Shown: positions 13,343 to 22,487, counted from the first letter of the stretch. The stretch is 46,576 bases of DNA from CAYRWR01 sp964537555 (GCA_964537555.1 CAZIAD010000028.1:1-46576); one strand, 5' to 3'. Notes: generated by a model from the letters alone, not told the origin. Numbers and translations: made by a program.

Positions 13343-15004
13343 ATGTCCAATACCCTCATAATAGTGATATCTGTTCTGATCTCACTGCTGATCTTTGCAC
13401 TGGAACATTTTCTTTTCAGAAAAAAATGGTATTTATCCCTGATTCTAACTCTGTTCAGCCTGCTGGCTTTGTTCTTCATCTGGGATCTTCAGTTCACCCT
13501 GAAGCTTAAAAAAACCGCTTATCCTCCACTCTATGCCCTGATCGATACCAGCCTGTCTCAGGGGACCAATCAGAGTTACTTCGATCAATTGGCTACTATT
13601 GTGCCCCCGGGGCGTATCTATAGCTTTCCGGAGAAAGGAAACCAATCCAGCACAGCCCTGCATGATGAAATACTTACGGTACTGGACAGTATAGAAGATC
13701 AGAGCCGCTTAGTGGTCATATCAGACTTCAGGGACAATAGCTCCTATAATCCCGTACTATATAATGATCGGGTCATTCCACTCATCTATGAAGACCACCA
13801 TAATGACCAGGGTGCTCTGGTGCACCTGGATTATCAGGAACAGCTCCAGGCCGGCCAAAAAAACCAGTGGCAGATCACACTCTATTCTCATGAAAAAAAA
13901 AGGGCCAGGCTCCTGGTATCTGATAAAAAAACTGTGTTGCAGGATATTGCCCTGAACCTGACTGCAGGCCTTAACGAGAAGACAGTCCAGTTCAAGCTCA
14001 ATGAAGAAGGGTACCATAGTCTAAAATTCAGACTAATAGACCCTAGTGATCCCTGGACCAACAATAATGAAATCCAGGTACTGGTCAATGCCCTGCCCAG
14101 CCGATATCATATTTTATTAATAGCAGGAAGGCCCTCGACTGAACTGGCCACCTTTCAGCGTTTTATACAGGGCCTGCACTGGATCGGCCTCGAATCTGAA
14201 GTACTACTCCGAAAAGGCGAGCAATACACCATCCCCTCCCCTGCACAGCTCCAGAAAAACGATGCCATTATCATCATGGATATAAAAGATTCCCAGATCA
14301 GTGGCCTGGAACGATTGGCAGCTTTTGAGGGTAAGATGTTATACATCCCGGGTATACATGATCATACAGGCATAAGACATCTATTAGACTTGTTTGAAGT
14401 CCCTCTCCTCCCTCAAAAAATACAGGAGATAAAAATACCCCTGGGAAATGAAAAACAGGTGATCCAGACCGCATTTCAGTCTAAAGAATATCTACTGAAA
14501 AAAAGGAATTTTGTTTTTCTTGGATGGGATACCTGGAAATGGGATTTTGGAATGCTGGCCTATAATCTGCAGCTGAATCACTACCCTGTTTTCTGGAAAA
14601 ACATACTGATACAGCTCATTGGGCAGGACAATCTTGCCCTTTTTCAGGACCGTCTTAATTATTCTCCGGACGAGAACAATCCCCTCCAGATCAATACACC
14701 CGGAATATATCAATACTACACTAATAAGTTAACCCTGCAATTCATGGTACAAGCACCCTGGTCTGAACTGGCTCTGTTAAGGGCAGACAGGGAAAGTGCT
14801 GCCGGATTCAATACTAATGTTTTCACCATCGGCCCAAATCTGGACTGGGCGGGATTAGCCCGGAGCCTGCGTCCTGTGCATAAGGCAGTCTGGATTAAAG
14901 AGAAAACCTTTGGTTTCAGACATAATACCTGGGTACTCGCCTTCATGGCCTTCTTGATCAGTCTGTACTGGTTTTTAAATGACAGGAATATACTGAAAAG
15001 CTGA
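13343..15004 (+). CDS. Large membrane protein with amidotransferase-like region
   Basis: A 553-residue protein with two N-terminal membrane spans (residues 3-25 and 29-50), a long hydrophilic part, and a C-terminal span (WVLAFMAFLISLYWFL, about 530-547). The early soluble part (LYALIDTSLSQG, then RLVVISDFRDN near 110) has the strand order of a von Willebrand A-like fold but without a clear MIDAS. The central part (HILLIAGRPSTELATFQRF, ALLGKMLYIPG-like strands) resembles the glutamine-amidotransferase-like domain of BatA/MoxR-associated membrane proteins. No catalytic Cys is evident. It directly follows the YjbQ gene. Function unknown; a periplasm-facing stress or envelope role is typical of such proteins. 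Confidence 0.7.
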   Translation: MSNTLIIVISVLISLLIFALEHFLFRKKWYLSLILTLFSLLALFFIWDLQFTLKLKKTAYPPLYALIDTSLSQGTNQSYFDQLATIVPPGRIYSFPEKGNQSSTALHDEILTVLDSIEDQSRLVVISDFRDNSSYNPVLYNDRVIPLIYEDHHNDQGALVHLDYQEQLQAGQKNQWQITLYSHEKKRARLLVSDKKTVLQDIALNLTAGLNEKTVQFKLNEEGYHSLKFRLIDPSDPWTNNNEIQVLVNALPSRYHILLIAGRPSTELATFQRFIQGLHWIGLESEVLLRKGEQYTIPSPAQLQKNDAIIIMDIKDSQISGLERLAAFEGKMLYIPGIHDHTGIRHLLDLFEVPLLPQKIQEIKIPLGNEKQVIQTAFQSKEYLLKKRNFVFLGWDTWKWDFGMLAYNLQLNHYPVFWKNILIQLIGQDNLALFQDRLNYSPDENNPLQINTPGIYQYYTNKLTLQFMVQAPWSELALLRADRESAAGFNTNVFTIGPNLDWAGLARSLRPVHKAVWIKEKTFGFRHNTWVLAFMAFLISLYWFLNDRNILKS

Positions 15005-16399
15005 TCATAAGCACCCCAGATGACTCAGTATCAGTAATTGAAGCAGGAATCTGTCCCGGGAACTTTCTTTCTTCCACTTGTGCATGTCATTGATGCTGAT
15101 ACTGCCCTTTTTCCATTGTTTATAGAGGTGCAGGAGGCACCCCTGTACATTATTCTCGATCCAATCTGCAGGCATATCGGACATTACTAATAAAAAACAG
15201 GGTATCCCTACTGCATCTGTCAAAATATCCAGGGAACGGGGATGCCGGATCAGCTCCACTAATAGATTATTGAGGTCATACTCCCTTAATCTGTATGTAA
15301 AAAAAGCCTCATAGATCACATAAACAAATTCTAAAGCCTCAGCATAGAGTCTCTCCTGGGGCCAGGTTTGAAGAAAAGCCCTGTCTTCATCAAAGCGGGA
15401 CAATGCCACCTGACTGAAATAATGACGGTAGCAAGTTCTGATATTTCCCTCCGGAAAAACGATATCACAGGCAATTATGGAGTGGTTAGAGGCCCGGGTC
15501 AAAACCTCTTCCAGTCTACTTTTATCAGCAAGAATATCAATAGCTTTGACTAAATGTGCTGTATTCAGCATCTCCTGAAGTCGGTGGCTTAAATACAGGC
15601 TCCTTATCTCAGTAAAAACACTTATATCAGGAAATAGTTTTCCCAGTGTGCCGCTGTCGTAAATCAGATTTCGGGACAGCATGTGGATCGAGATTTTTTT
15701 CCAGGCAAGTGAATAATCACTTTTCTGCAAGCTCATCCGTGATAGCAGTTCCTTCCTGATCATATTAGAGCAATTATTTAAAATCCTCTGCTGAAGAACA
15801 GGTTCCATTTCCAGAGTCAGAGCTGCCAGCATATCCATACTGACCACCTCACTGGACAGTATCCGGATGATGAGACTCTGGATAATAGAGTCCGAAGCAC
15901 TAAAGATCTCTTCTAACAGATAAAAAGGAGGGGCAAGGAGAAGGTAATATAATTCCTGAATGAGCAGGTTAATCATCTCATCTGCATCTCTGGGAATGTT
16001 ATCAATCCCTAAAATACGATAAATCTGGATAATCTGCCTGTAAGAAATATAAAGAACTGCTGTCAAATCAGACCAGCTGATATGAAGTAACAGGCATTTA
16101 TCTTTAATAAGCGTACTTTCCGGAATAGTCTTTCTGACAAGAGTACTCACCTTTTTTGAAGTGATCAATGAGAGAAAATGATAGGATTTAAGTTGAGAGC
16201 AGAGCTCATTATATTTTGAATTATCTAAGTTATCCTCAAATTTAAGAAAAAGATCCTCATCAATATCTAGGGTTTTACAATATAGTCGGACTAACAGAGG
16301 ATGCTGAATAGTGTCCCCGGTATCTATCCAATGGAAGCCTGTCACTACAAATGTAGAAGGTAAAAGTATACTGCTGAAGATTCTTATTTTCATAACCAT
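15005..16399 (-). CDS. Hypothetical helical protein
   Basis: A 464-residue protein without recognised domain. It is mostly alpha-helical with many Leu/Ile pairs, a first stretch that is mildly hydrophobic (MKIRIFSSILLPSTFVVTGF) but not a convincing signal peptide, and helical repeats of irregular length through residues 150-460. Two ATGs three codons apart are possible starts; neither has a clear SD. Its 3' end abuts the membrane protein gene on the other strand (stops at 15004/15005). It is monocistronic, with the tRNA pair upstream. It may be a lineage-specific scaffold protein; no evidence for a specific role. Confidence 0.7.
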   Translation of the reverse strand: MVMKIRIFSSILLPSTFVVTGFHWIDTGDTIQHPLLVRLYCKTLDIDEDLFLKFEDNLDNSKYNELCSQLKSYHFLSLITSKKVSTLVRKTIPESTLIKDKCLLLHISWSDLTAVLYISYRQIIQIYRILGIDNIPRDADEMINLLIQELYYLLLAPPFYLLEEIFSASDSIIQSLIIRILSSEVVSMDMLAALTLEMEPVLQQRILNNCSNMIRKELLSRMSLQKSDYSLAWKKISIHMLSRNLIYDSGTLGKLFPDISVFTEIRSLYLSHRLQEMLNTAHLVKAIDILADKSRLEEVLTRASNHSIIACDIVFPEGNIRTCYRHYFSQVALSRFDEDRAFLQTWPQERLYAEALEFVYVIYEAFFTYRLREYDLNNLLVELIRHPRSLDILTDAVGIPCFLLVMSDMPADWIENNVQGCLLHLYKQWKKGSISINDMHKWKKESSRDRFLLQLLILSHLGCL

Positions 16400-16453
16400 G
16401 ATTTTATAACAAGATAAAAAAAAGAGGAAATCTTCCGGATGAAAACCGGGTAG

Positions 16454-16487
16454 AAAAAAAGCCTCACATTACTGTGAGGCTTTTTTA
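16454..16487 (-). terminator. Bidirectional terminator below tRNA-Asn
   Basis: GCCTCAC (16461-16467) pairs with GTGAGGC (16474-16480), flanked by A7 on one side and T6 on the other. On the - strand it ends the tRNA-Lys/tRNA-Asn transcript. Confidence 0.85.
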
Positions 16488-16493
16488 TTACTG

Positions 16494-16566
16494 CTCCCCC
16501 GGTTGGATTTGAACCAACGGCCCAGTGATTAACAGTCACTTGCTCTGCCGACTGAGCTACAGGGGA
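16494..16566 (-). tRNA. tRNA-Asn (GTT)
   Basis: A 73-nt cloverleaf: acceptor TCCCCTG / CGGGGGA, anticodon stem AGTGA/TCACT with loop CTGTTAA giving anticodon GTT, and T-arm GTTGG-TTCAAAT-CCAAC. The discriminator base is G and CCA is not encoded. It is the second gene of a two-tRNA unit with tRNA-Lys, 38 bp apart. Confidence 0.97.
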
Positions 16567-16604
16567 ATATATCTCTAAGAAGGAACCAGGTCTGCCCTTC
16601 GCTG

Positions 16605-16677
16605 TGAGTAGCCAGGGGCTCGAACCCTGGACCCTCGCCTTAAAAGGGCGATGCTCTACCGACTGAGCTAGCTACCC
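16605..16677 (-). tRNA. tRNA-Lys (TTT)
   Basis: A 73-nt cloverleaf: acceptor GGGTAGC / GCTACTC (one G-U pair), anticodon stem CGCC/GGCG with loop CTTTTAA giving anticodon TTT, and T-arm CAGGG-TTCGAGC-CCCTG. Discriminator A, CCA not encoded. First gene of the tRNA-Lys/tRNA-Asn transcript. Confidence 0.97.
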
Positions 16678-16701
16678 AACCCTTACTTAATCAGGACTAG
16701 T

Positions 16702-16730
16702 AGTATAACACAAGCGCCCTGATCTGTCAA
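16702..16730 (-). promoter_or_regulatory. Promoter of the tRNA-Lys/tRNA-Asn unit
   Basis: On the - strand TTGACA (16730-16725), 17 bp, TATACT (16707-16702): a near-perfect sigma-70 promoter 25 bp before tRNA-Lys. Confidence 0.85.
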
Positions 16731-16743
16731 GATTTTTTTCAAA

Positions 16744-17736
16744 TTATGCTTTAACTAAATCCTTGTCAGAAGATTTCTTCTTTTTAGCCTGGGTGTGTGC
16801 AGACTTGTCAAACTTCTGCTTCAGCATAAAAGTAATAGGTGAAGCAATGAATACTGAAGAATAGGTACCAGAGATAATACCTACGATCAGTGAAAGACCG
16901 AAGTCGCGCAACACTCTTCCTCCCAGCAAAAATATCGCCACAGCCACAATCAGGGTGGTAAACGAAGTGATCAGTGTACGGGATAGAGTCTGACTGATAC
17001 TTTTATTCATCGTATATCTGAAGTCTTCATCACTGTTAATCTTGTGGTTTTCCCGTACCCGGTCAAATACTACGATAGTGTCATTTATGGAGTATCCCAG
17101 GATGGTAAGAATCGCCGCCAGGATAGTAACATCCAGACGGATATCGAAAAACACGACCGCAACCAGCATGATTAATATATCATGCAACAAGGCCACAATA
17201 GCTCCGGCACCATAGAAGAAGTCAAACCGCACTGCTACGTAAATAAGTATCATAACGATGACAATTATCATAAGCTGCAGGCTTCTTTGAGCAAAAGTAT
17301 TTCCCATACGGGATCCTATGAGCTCACTTCCCCTAATAACTACAGCCTCAGGACTGTATTGCTTTTCGAGTGTTTCAGTAATCATTTTAACACTGTCCAT
17401 GTCACCTGTCTGATGACCAGATAGCGTTATTAAGAAGTTTAGGTTCGTCCCGGATCCAACAGTGGTGACTTCAGCATCCATTTTAGAAGCAGAAAAAATC
17501 TGACGGAGGTCATCAATTTTAACTTCTTTATTAATATGAGCTTCTACACGGGTACCTCCTATGAAGTCAATACCCAGTTTGAATCCACCTTGCATGAAGT
17601 ATTTTACCGCACCGGAGAGGATGATCAGGACGGAAAAACTTATTGTAAGCCACCCCAGACGCATAAAACGCATAGTCCTGTTTATCTTTAAACCCCAGAT
17701 CTTCGTATCCTGGCCTTTATTTTCTGTATTACTCAT
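16744..17736 (-). CDS. secF: Protein translocase subunit SecF
   Basis: A 330-residue SecF, partner of SecD in the SecDF complex that uses the proton gradient to help pull secreted proteins across the inner membrane after SecYEG/SecA. Visible: a first membrane span near residues 30-48, the periplasmic loop starting GIDFIGGTRVEAHI (76-89), then five spans with the SecF signature GYSINDTIVVFDRVREN around 221-237. A Lys-rich cytoplasmic tail (KKKKSSDKDLVKA) ends it. Length is typical. It lies 14 bp after secD behind SD AGGAG, in the order yajC-secD-secF common to many bacteria. Confidence 0.97.
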   Translation of the reverse strand: MSNTENKGQDTKIWGLKINRTMRFMRLGWLTISFSVLIILSGAVKYFMQGGFKLGIDFIGGTRVEAHINKEVKIDDLRQIFSASKMDAEVTTVGSGTNLNFLITLSGHQTGDMDSVKMITETLEKQYSPEAVVIRGSELIGSRMGNTFAQRSLQLMIIVIVMILIYVAVRFDFFYGAGAIVALLHDILIMLVAVVFFDIRLDVTILAAILTILGYSINDTIVVFDRVRENHKINSDEDFRYTMNKSISQTLSRTLITSFTTLIVAVAIFLLGGRVLRDFGLSLIVGIISGTYSSVFIASPITFMLKQKFDKSAHTQAKKKKSSDKDLVKA

Positions 17737-17750
17737 ACTTTTCTCCTGGT

Positions 17751-19292
17751 TTAAATACTGAATTTTTTCAGCTTAAAAGTATCAACAAAGAAGTCAAACA
17801 ATAACCTGGTAATAAACAATGCTGAAAAAATATTGGTGATGATACCAAACATAAGAGTAGTACCAAAACCTTTGATGTTACCCTGTCCAAACATAGATAA
17901 GGCAAATGCTGCAAACAATGTGGTCAGGTTTGAATCCCAAATAGTAGAGCTTGCATTTGCATATCCATTCTCCAGGGCGTGCTTAAAGGTACGAGATCTT
18001 CTCATTTCTTCACGGATACGTTCATATATGATCACATTTGCGTCCACTGCCATACCTACTGTCAATGCAATACCTGCAATACCGGCTAAAGTCAAAGTAG
18101 CATTCATAAATCCTAAAAAAGCAACCAGGAAAAATATATTAAACATTAATCCCACTACTGAAATAATACCTGCGCCTCTATAGTATAATATCATAAAAGC
18201 GACTACTACAATAGCACCCCAGATAAAGGCCTGGGATCCTGATGCGATTGAGTCTGCACCCAGTGAAGGCCCGATGATACGCTCTTCCACCATCTCCAGC
18301 TTAACAGGCAGTGATCCGGCTTTGAGCACATTGGCCAGTAAAGATGACTCATCCGCAGAAAATGAACCGGTGATCTCTCCACTGCCCACGATCTCAGTGT
18401 TGATACGGGGAGCGCTTTTTACTTTTCCATCCAGGACAATGGCCAGTCGTTTGTTGATATTATTGCGGGTCACACTGGCAAAAATGTCGGTACCTTCAGG
18501 AGTGAGGGTAAAGGGGACTTTATAGGAACCGTAGTCATCCACATCGGCTCTTGCCTGTGCTATGGAGGTTCCGTCCATCTCGACTTTACTCTTGAGGATA
18601 TACCATCCCATCATACGGGGGGTGCCAAACTCATCATTTTCCCAGAGGGCAAACCATTCTGAATCTTCAGGAAGGACAAAATCTTCAGGTACTTCCTGTA
18701 ATGAAACAATCTGTCCATTGGAACCCAGAGCAACCGTGGGTATCTTGGCTAAAGAGGCCATAGCCTCTTCATCCATAATACGAAACTCCAGCTTACCTAC
18801 TTTAGACAATCCGTCTCTGATGAGCTGAGGGTTATCCATACCGGGCAGCTCGATGGATATACGGTCATCAAAAGTCTTACGTATAGAAGGCTCGGCAACA
18901 CCAAAGCTGTCCATACGGTTCTTGAGGACTTCCAGGATGCGGTCCGTAGCTTTTTTATATTCTTCAGGAAAGATAGATCTGACTTTTTTTTCATCCAGGT
19001 CATTCTGCTGCATAAGCTGATTGGTAAGGTCAGCTGCATCTACCTGGGCTACAATGTAGACCCCTCCCTGAAGATCGAGGCCCAGTGAGAGCGCTCTTTT
19101 TCTTACTTTCTTCAGGTCTATAACGATCTTTTTCTCTGCTACAGACATCTTATCCAGAGCTTCTTCAGTAGTAGAGATGAGGCTGCGTTCAGCCGGGGTC
19201 AGTACCACATACCATTTATAGGTAGGATAGAGCCACCATCCTGCGATAGCCAGTAAGATGATCAGTAATATAAATCTAGCCAGTTTACTCAT
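17751..19292 (-). CDS. secD: Protein translocase subunit SecD
   Basis: A 513-residue SecD. A first membrane span lies at about 5-23, followed by LGLDLQGGVYIVAQVD (about 71-86), the SecD signature at the start of the P1 periplasmic domain. The C-terminal half has five spans with GMAVDANVIIYERIREE near 428-444, the SecD counterpart of the SecF motif. It forms the heterodimer with SecF. SD AGGACTGA precedes the ATG, 26 bp after yajC. Length is within the usual range without the extra insert of E. coli SecD. Confidence 0.97.
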   Translation of the reverse strand: MSKLARFILLIILLAIAGWWLYPTYKWYVVLTPAERSLISTTEEALDKMSVAEKKIVIDLKKVRKRALSLGLDLQGGVYIVAQVDAADLTNQLMQQNDLDEKKVRSIFPEEYKKATDRILEVLKNRMDSFGVAEPSIRKTFDDRISIELPGMDNPQLIRDGLSKVGKLEFRIMDEEAMASLAKIPTVALGSNGQIVSLQEVPEDFVLPEDSEWFALWENDEFGTPRMMGWYILKSKVEMDGTSIAQARADVDDYGSYKVPFTLTPEGTDIFASVTRNNINKRLAIVLDGKVKSAPRINTEIVGSGEITGSFSADESSLLANVLKAGSLPVKLEMVEERIIGPSLGADSIASGSQAFIWGAIVVVAFMILYYRGAGIISVVGLMFNIFFLVAFLGFMNATLTLAGIAGIALTVGMAVDANVIIYERIREEMRRSRTFKHALENGYANASSTIWDSNLTTLFAAFALSMFGQGNIKGFGTTLMFGIITNIFSALFITRLLFDFFVDTFKLKKFSI

Positions 19293-19318
19293 TGTTCAGT
19301 CCTCCAAATGATTCAGTA

Positions 19319-19672
19319 CTATTTTGTAGGATTACTGTCAGTAGGTCTAATGACGGTGACAATATAGTCTTTCAGGATCTCGATCTTGGCATCCTGGGTC
19401 TTAATATAAGCCTTTTTATCATCGATAAAATCGATCTCTCCGACAATACCGCCGGAAGTCAGGACTTTGTCACCTTTTTTGAGGGCTGAGATCTCTTCTT
19501 TCAGCTTTTTTCTTCTTCTCTGCTCAGGTAATACCATCAGGAGATAAAATACTACAAAGATACCTGCAAACATCAGCAGGGACATCATATTGCTCTTTCC
19601 ACCTTCTGCTCCGGCTAAAGGGTTAGCAGGTGCTTCCTGTGCGAATAATTGACCGATTTTCAGTAACAGCAT
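19319..19672 (-). CDS. yajC: Preprotein translocase subunit YajC
   Basis: A 117-residue YajC, a small membrane protein bound to SecDF. One span lies around residues 30-50 (MSLLMFAGIFVVFYLLMVLP), followed by the family signature PEQRRRKKLKEEISALKKGDKV and GGIVGEID. I chose the ATG at 19672 because GGAGG lies 6 bp before it. A longer frame to 19774 exists but begins upstream of the promoter at 19736-19764 and is rejected. Short extra sequence before the span (QEAPANPLAGAEGG) is common. First gene of yajC-secD-secF. Confidence 0.93.
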   Translation of the reverse strand: MLLLKIGQLFAQEAPANPLAGAEGGKSNMMSLLMFAGIFVVFYLLMVLPEQRRRKKLKEEISALKKGDKVLTSGGIVGEIDFIDDKKAYIKTQDAKIEILKDYIVTVIRPTDSNPTK

Positions 19673-19735
19673 AAGTGCCTCCGATTTTTGTTTAAACATC
19701 AGGTATATGATAGTACCTGTGAATATTAGTGTAAC

Positions 19736-19764
19736 AGTATATCCTAAAATCCTAAAATCGTCAA
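19736..19764 (-). promoter_or_regulatory. Promoter of yajC-secD-secF
   Basis: On the - strand TTGACG (19764-19759), 17 bp, TATACT (19741-19736), about 64 bp before yajC. It fixes the yajC start as the internal ATG. Confidence 0.8.
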
Positions 19765-19785
19765 TTTTTACCAAAGCGTAAAGAC

Positions 19786-19829
19786 TTGACAGGAAGACTA
19801 TTTTGTTGGATTATAATGAATCTCATTAT
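19786..19829 (+). promoter_or_regulatory. argG promoter with an overlapping palindrome
   Basis: TTGACA (19786-19791) and TATAAT (19812-19817) are separated by 20 bp, longer than optimal. A perfect inverted repeat, ATAATGA (19813-19819), 3 bp, TCATTAT (19823-19829), overlaps the -10 and likely start site. It matches the arms of the classical Fur box (ATAATGA-n3-TCATTAT) and partly an ARG box. A repressor bound here would block argG. Confidence 0.5.
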
Positions 19830-19895
19830 AGTATTTTGCCATAATTAGGCTTTTACTTTAAAATACTAATACCTAAGAATACAGGAGCATTTTAT

Positions 19896-21095
19896 ATGAA
19901 GATAGTATTAGCCTACTCAGGCGGCCTGGACACATCTGTGATACTGGCCTGGTTAAAAGAAAAATATGATGCAGAGATCATCGCCTATGCCGGTAATGTC
20001 GGGCAGGAAGAAGACTGGGATGCCGTAAGGGAAAAGGCCCTGCGCACCGGTGCATCAAAAGTATATATAGAGGATCTGCGCGAAGAATTTATCACTGATG
20101 CGATCTATCCGGCTATACAGTCTAATGCTGTCTATGAATATAAATATATGCTGGGTACTTCCCTGGCACGGCCTATTATCGCCAAAAGACAGGTGGAGAT
20201 CGCCCTTAAAGAAGGAGCACAAGCCGTGTCCCATGGCTGTACCGGCAAAGGAAACGACCAGGTCCGCTTCGAGATGACCTTCCGGGCGTTTGCCCCCCAC
20301 CTGGATATCATCGCCCCCTGGAAGATGGATGACTTTTTCCACGCCCGTCAGGAGCTCATCGATTATGCTGAAGCAAAGGGGATTCCCGTACCTGTATCCA
20401 AAGACAAGCCCTACTCCATGGATCCTAACCTTATGCACATTTCCTATGAAGGCGGCATCCTGGAAGATCCAGCCAATGAATATGATAAATCCATGCTGCA
20501 GATGACCGTTGACCCTCAGGACGCACCTGACCTGGTAGAGTACGTAGAAATAGAGTTTGAAAAAGGCATTCCTGTGGCTGTCAATGGTAAAAAACTGGCT
20601 CCCATTGCCCTGATGGAAACAGTCAACAAGATCGCCGGACGGAACGGTATAGGTGTGGTGGATATAGTAGAAAACCGCCTGGTAGGCATGAAGAGCCGTG
20701 GGGTATACGAGACTCCCGGCGGCACCCTGCTCATGGAAGCCCATAAAGCCCTGGAGACCATTACCCTGGAAAGAGATACCATGCGCTACAAGCAGGGCAT
20801 GGAGCTGAAAATTGCCGAGATGATCTATAATGGACAGTGGTTCCATCCTCTTAAAGAGGCATTATTTGCCTTTATTAAGGAAAGCCAGAAAAACGTCAGC
20901 GGTAAGATCAAGATGAAACTCTACAAAGGTAACTGTACAGTCGCATCCCGCACTTCAGCCTTCTCTCTGTACGACCCTAACCTCTCTACCTTTGAAGAAG
21001 GGGCTGATTATGACCAGAAGGACGCCAAGGGATTTATCAAACTGTTCGGCCTGCCTGCAGAAGTATATGCCAGAAAGCATGCTAAGAAATCCTAA
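19896..21095 (+). CDS. argG: Argininosuccinate synthase
   Basis: A 399-residue enzyme joining citrulline and aspartate with ATP to give argininosuccinate, the penultimate step of arginine synthesis. The PP-loop ATP site AYSGGLDTSV is at 6-15. The substrate-binding segments GCTGKGNDQVRFE (around 113-125) and KDKPYSMDPNLMHISYEGG (about 169-187) are intact. The length equals the common short type of the enzyme. SD AGGAG precedes the ATG. It stands alone, without argH or other arg genes nearby, and the small membrane protein gene follows 24 bp later. Regulation probably acts at the palindrome overlapping its -10. Confidence 0.97.
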   Translation: MKIVLAYSGGLDTSVILAWLKEKYDAEIIAYAGNVGQEEDWDAVREKALRTGASKVYIEDLREEFITDAIYPAIQSNAVYEYKYMLGTSLARPIIAKRQVEIALKEGAQAVSHGCTGKGNDQVRFEMTFRAFAPHLDIIAPWKMDDFFHARQELIDYAEAKGIPVPVSKDKPYSMDPNLMHISYEGGILEDPANEYDKSMLQMTVDPQDAPDLVEYVEIEFEKGIPVAVNGKKLAPIALMETVNKIAGRNGIGVVDIVENRLVGMKSRGVYETPGGTLLMEAHKALETITLERDTMRYKQGMELKIAEMIYNGQWFHPLKEALFAFIKESQKNVSGKIKMKLYKGNCTVASRTSAFSLYDPNLSTFEEGADYDQKDAKGFIKLFGLPAEVYARKHAKKS

Positions 21096-21119
21096 ATGAG
21101 AATCTACAGGAGAATTTAA

Positions 21120-21392
21120 ATGAAAATAAATCAGAAACAAAAAGATTTTGTGACTATTTCCGGTATCATCGCTGCAGGTATAGTATTTGTTATAGTCGGG
21201 ATGTTTTTCTTTCTGGCTGACCCTAAGTTCCTGGGCTATATCTTTAAAGGAGCCATGAACAGCCAGGGTATCTCCCTGTCCCGGATGCTGGGAGTATTGG
21301 GATTCTTTATTGCTTTACTGATTGCAGTAATGGGAATACAGGCCAGCCATGCTATAAAGGACCGTAAGCGTAGCAGCGGTGGAAGATGGTGA
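21120..21392 (+). CDS. Small two-span membrane protein
   Basis: A 90-residue protein with two clear membrane spans, at residues 12-33 (ISGIIAAGIVFVIVGMFFFL) and 57-76 (MLGVLGFFIALLIAVMGI), and a basic tail (KDRKRSSGGRW). SD AGGAG precedes the ATG. It follows argG after 24 bp on the same strand and may be cotranscribed, but no functional link is visible. Family not recognised. Its stop abuts the end of the phosphoesterase gene on the other strand. Confidence 0.75.
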   Translation: MKINQKQKDFVTISGIIAAGIVFVIVGMFFFLADPKFLGYIFKGAMNSQGISLSRMLGVLGFFIALLIAVMGIQASHAIKDRKRSSGGRW

Positions 21393-22487
21393 TTATTTAG
21401 TCAGTTTTACTACATCCAGCCTCTTATTATTTGCATCATAGGCCGTGACTGTCAGCTGTTTGGGCGTAATATGCCCGATCACAAAATGAGGCTTGTCGGC
21501 TATCATCACCTTACGATAGGGATTAGAAGTCTCGGCCTGGAATAATACCGGGCCCACTCCGCCTGAATTGACCACCGTCATTCCCTCAAACTCAGACCTC
21601 TCATAATAGTGGTGTGATCCGCTAAAAATCACATCCACCTTATACTTCTTGAGTAAAAGCACCATATCCCCCAGTACATCTGCATTCTGCATTCCAGAAC
21701 TACTACTGATAGCCTCAAAGGGGGCGTGATGGATGAGCAGTATCTTCCATTTATTATCTGTGATCTTTTTTAACTCTTCTTCCAGCCATCGGTACTGGGA
21801 GGAATCCCGGGCAAAATACATGGAGGAATTGACTACCAGTACATGGGCCAGGGGAAGATTGTAGGAATAAAAAGGCTGTCTTTTATTGGACACATCAAAG
21901 AGCCGTCTCCAGATCACTGAATAGAAATCCGCATTTCCTATGGAGGGGATAAATGCCAGCCTGGATAATAAAGACTCACTCCGATTAAAATACTGAGACC
22001 ACTTGTCCAGTGACAGCGAGTCAGGGATGATATTGCCGGTATGCAGAAGAAAGGCAGGCTGATGATATTTTATCTTTTCAAAAAGATGTACCATGTTCCA
22101 GTATAGGCCCTGATTATCCGCGGATTGGCCTATCACAGCAAAAGAATATCCTACCTGAGAGGGTATCTGCACCCAGGCCTGCTTATTCTTATACTTCTGA
22201 GAGCTACTGATCAGATGATAATAAAAACCGGGATAGGAATCGGTATATATCTTATAGCGGTGATAGGTACGGGGATTATTATCCGAGAGGGTATAGTTGG
22301 TCATTGCGTTGGATACTTTAAGGCTAAAACTGACTTTTTCTGCGGTGTAAAACAACAGATTGATCTCACCTGCACTTTTATTGGCATAGGTGATAACCGG
22401 GCCAAAATCCGTGTCAGTCCTGGCCCCAAACATAGTCGCGTTAATAAAAATAGTTAGAAAAAGCATAATACTCAATGATCTGATCAT
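21393..22487 (-). CDS. Metallophosphoesterase homologue with altered metal ligands
   Basis: A 364-residue exported protein with a signal peptide (residues 1-21), a fibronectin-like N-terminal region, and a calcineurin/purple-acid-phosphatase-type fold from about 110. The family motifs are recognisable but changed: HTGN (149-152) where GD is usual, and GNAD (184-187) where GNH(D/E) is usual. HHAP (253-256) and SGSHHYYER (289-297) remain. Loss of the Asp and the His that bind the metals suggests weak or no phosphatase activity, so it may be a pseudoenzyme or have another role. The tail LTVTAYDANNKRLDVV is usual for purple acid phosphatases. Probably periplasmic. Monocistronic. Confidence 0.8.
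   Translation of the reverse strand: MIRSLSIMLFLTIFINATMFGARTDTDFGPVITYANKSAGEINLLFYTAEKVSFSLKVSNAMTNYTLSDNNPRTYHRYKIYTDSYPGFYYHLISSSQKYKNKQAWVQIPSQVGYSFAVIGQSADNQGLYWNMVHLFEKIKYHQPAFLLHTGNIIPDSLSLDKWSQYFNRSESLLSRLAFIPSIGNADFYSVIWRRLFDVSNKRQPFYSYNLPLAHVLVVNSSMYFARDSSQYRWLEEELKKITDNKWKILLIHHAPFEAISSSSGMQNADVLGDMVLLLKKYKVDVIFSGSHHYYERSEFEGMTVVNSGGVGPVLFQAETSNPYRKVMIADKPHFVIGHITPKQLTVTAYDANNKRLDVVKLTK

Noticed and set aside
19673..19774. Longer yajC start
   Set aside because: It starts upstream of the -35 of a good promoter; the internal ATG has GGAGG and gives a normal YajC.
20055..20846. Long frame opposite argG (263 residues), and similar antisense frames in ligA, uvrB, the methyltransferase-ligase gene and pntB
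   Set aside because: They mirror the codon structure of the real genes on the other strand, lack SD sites and look unlike proteins.
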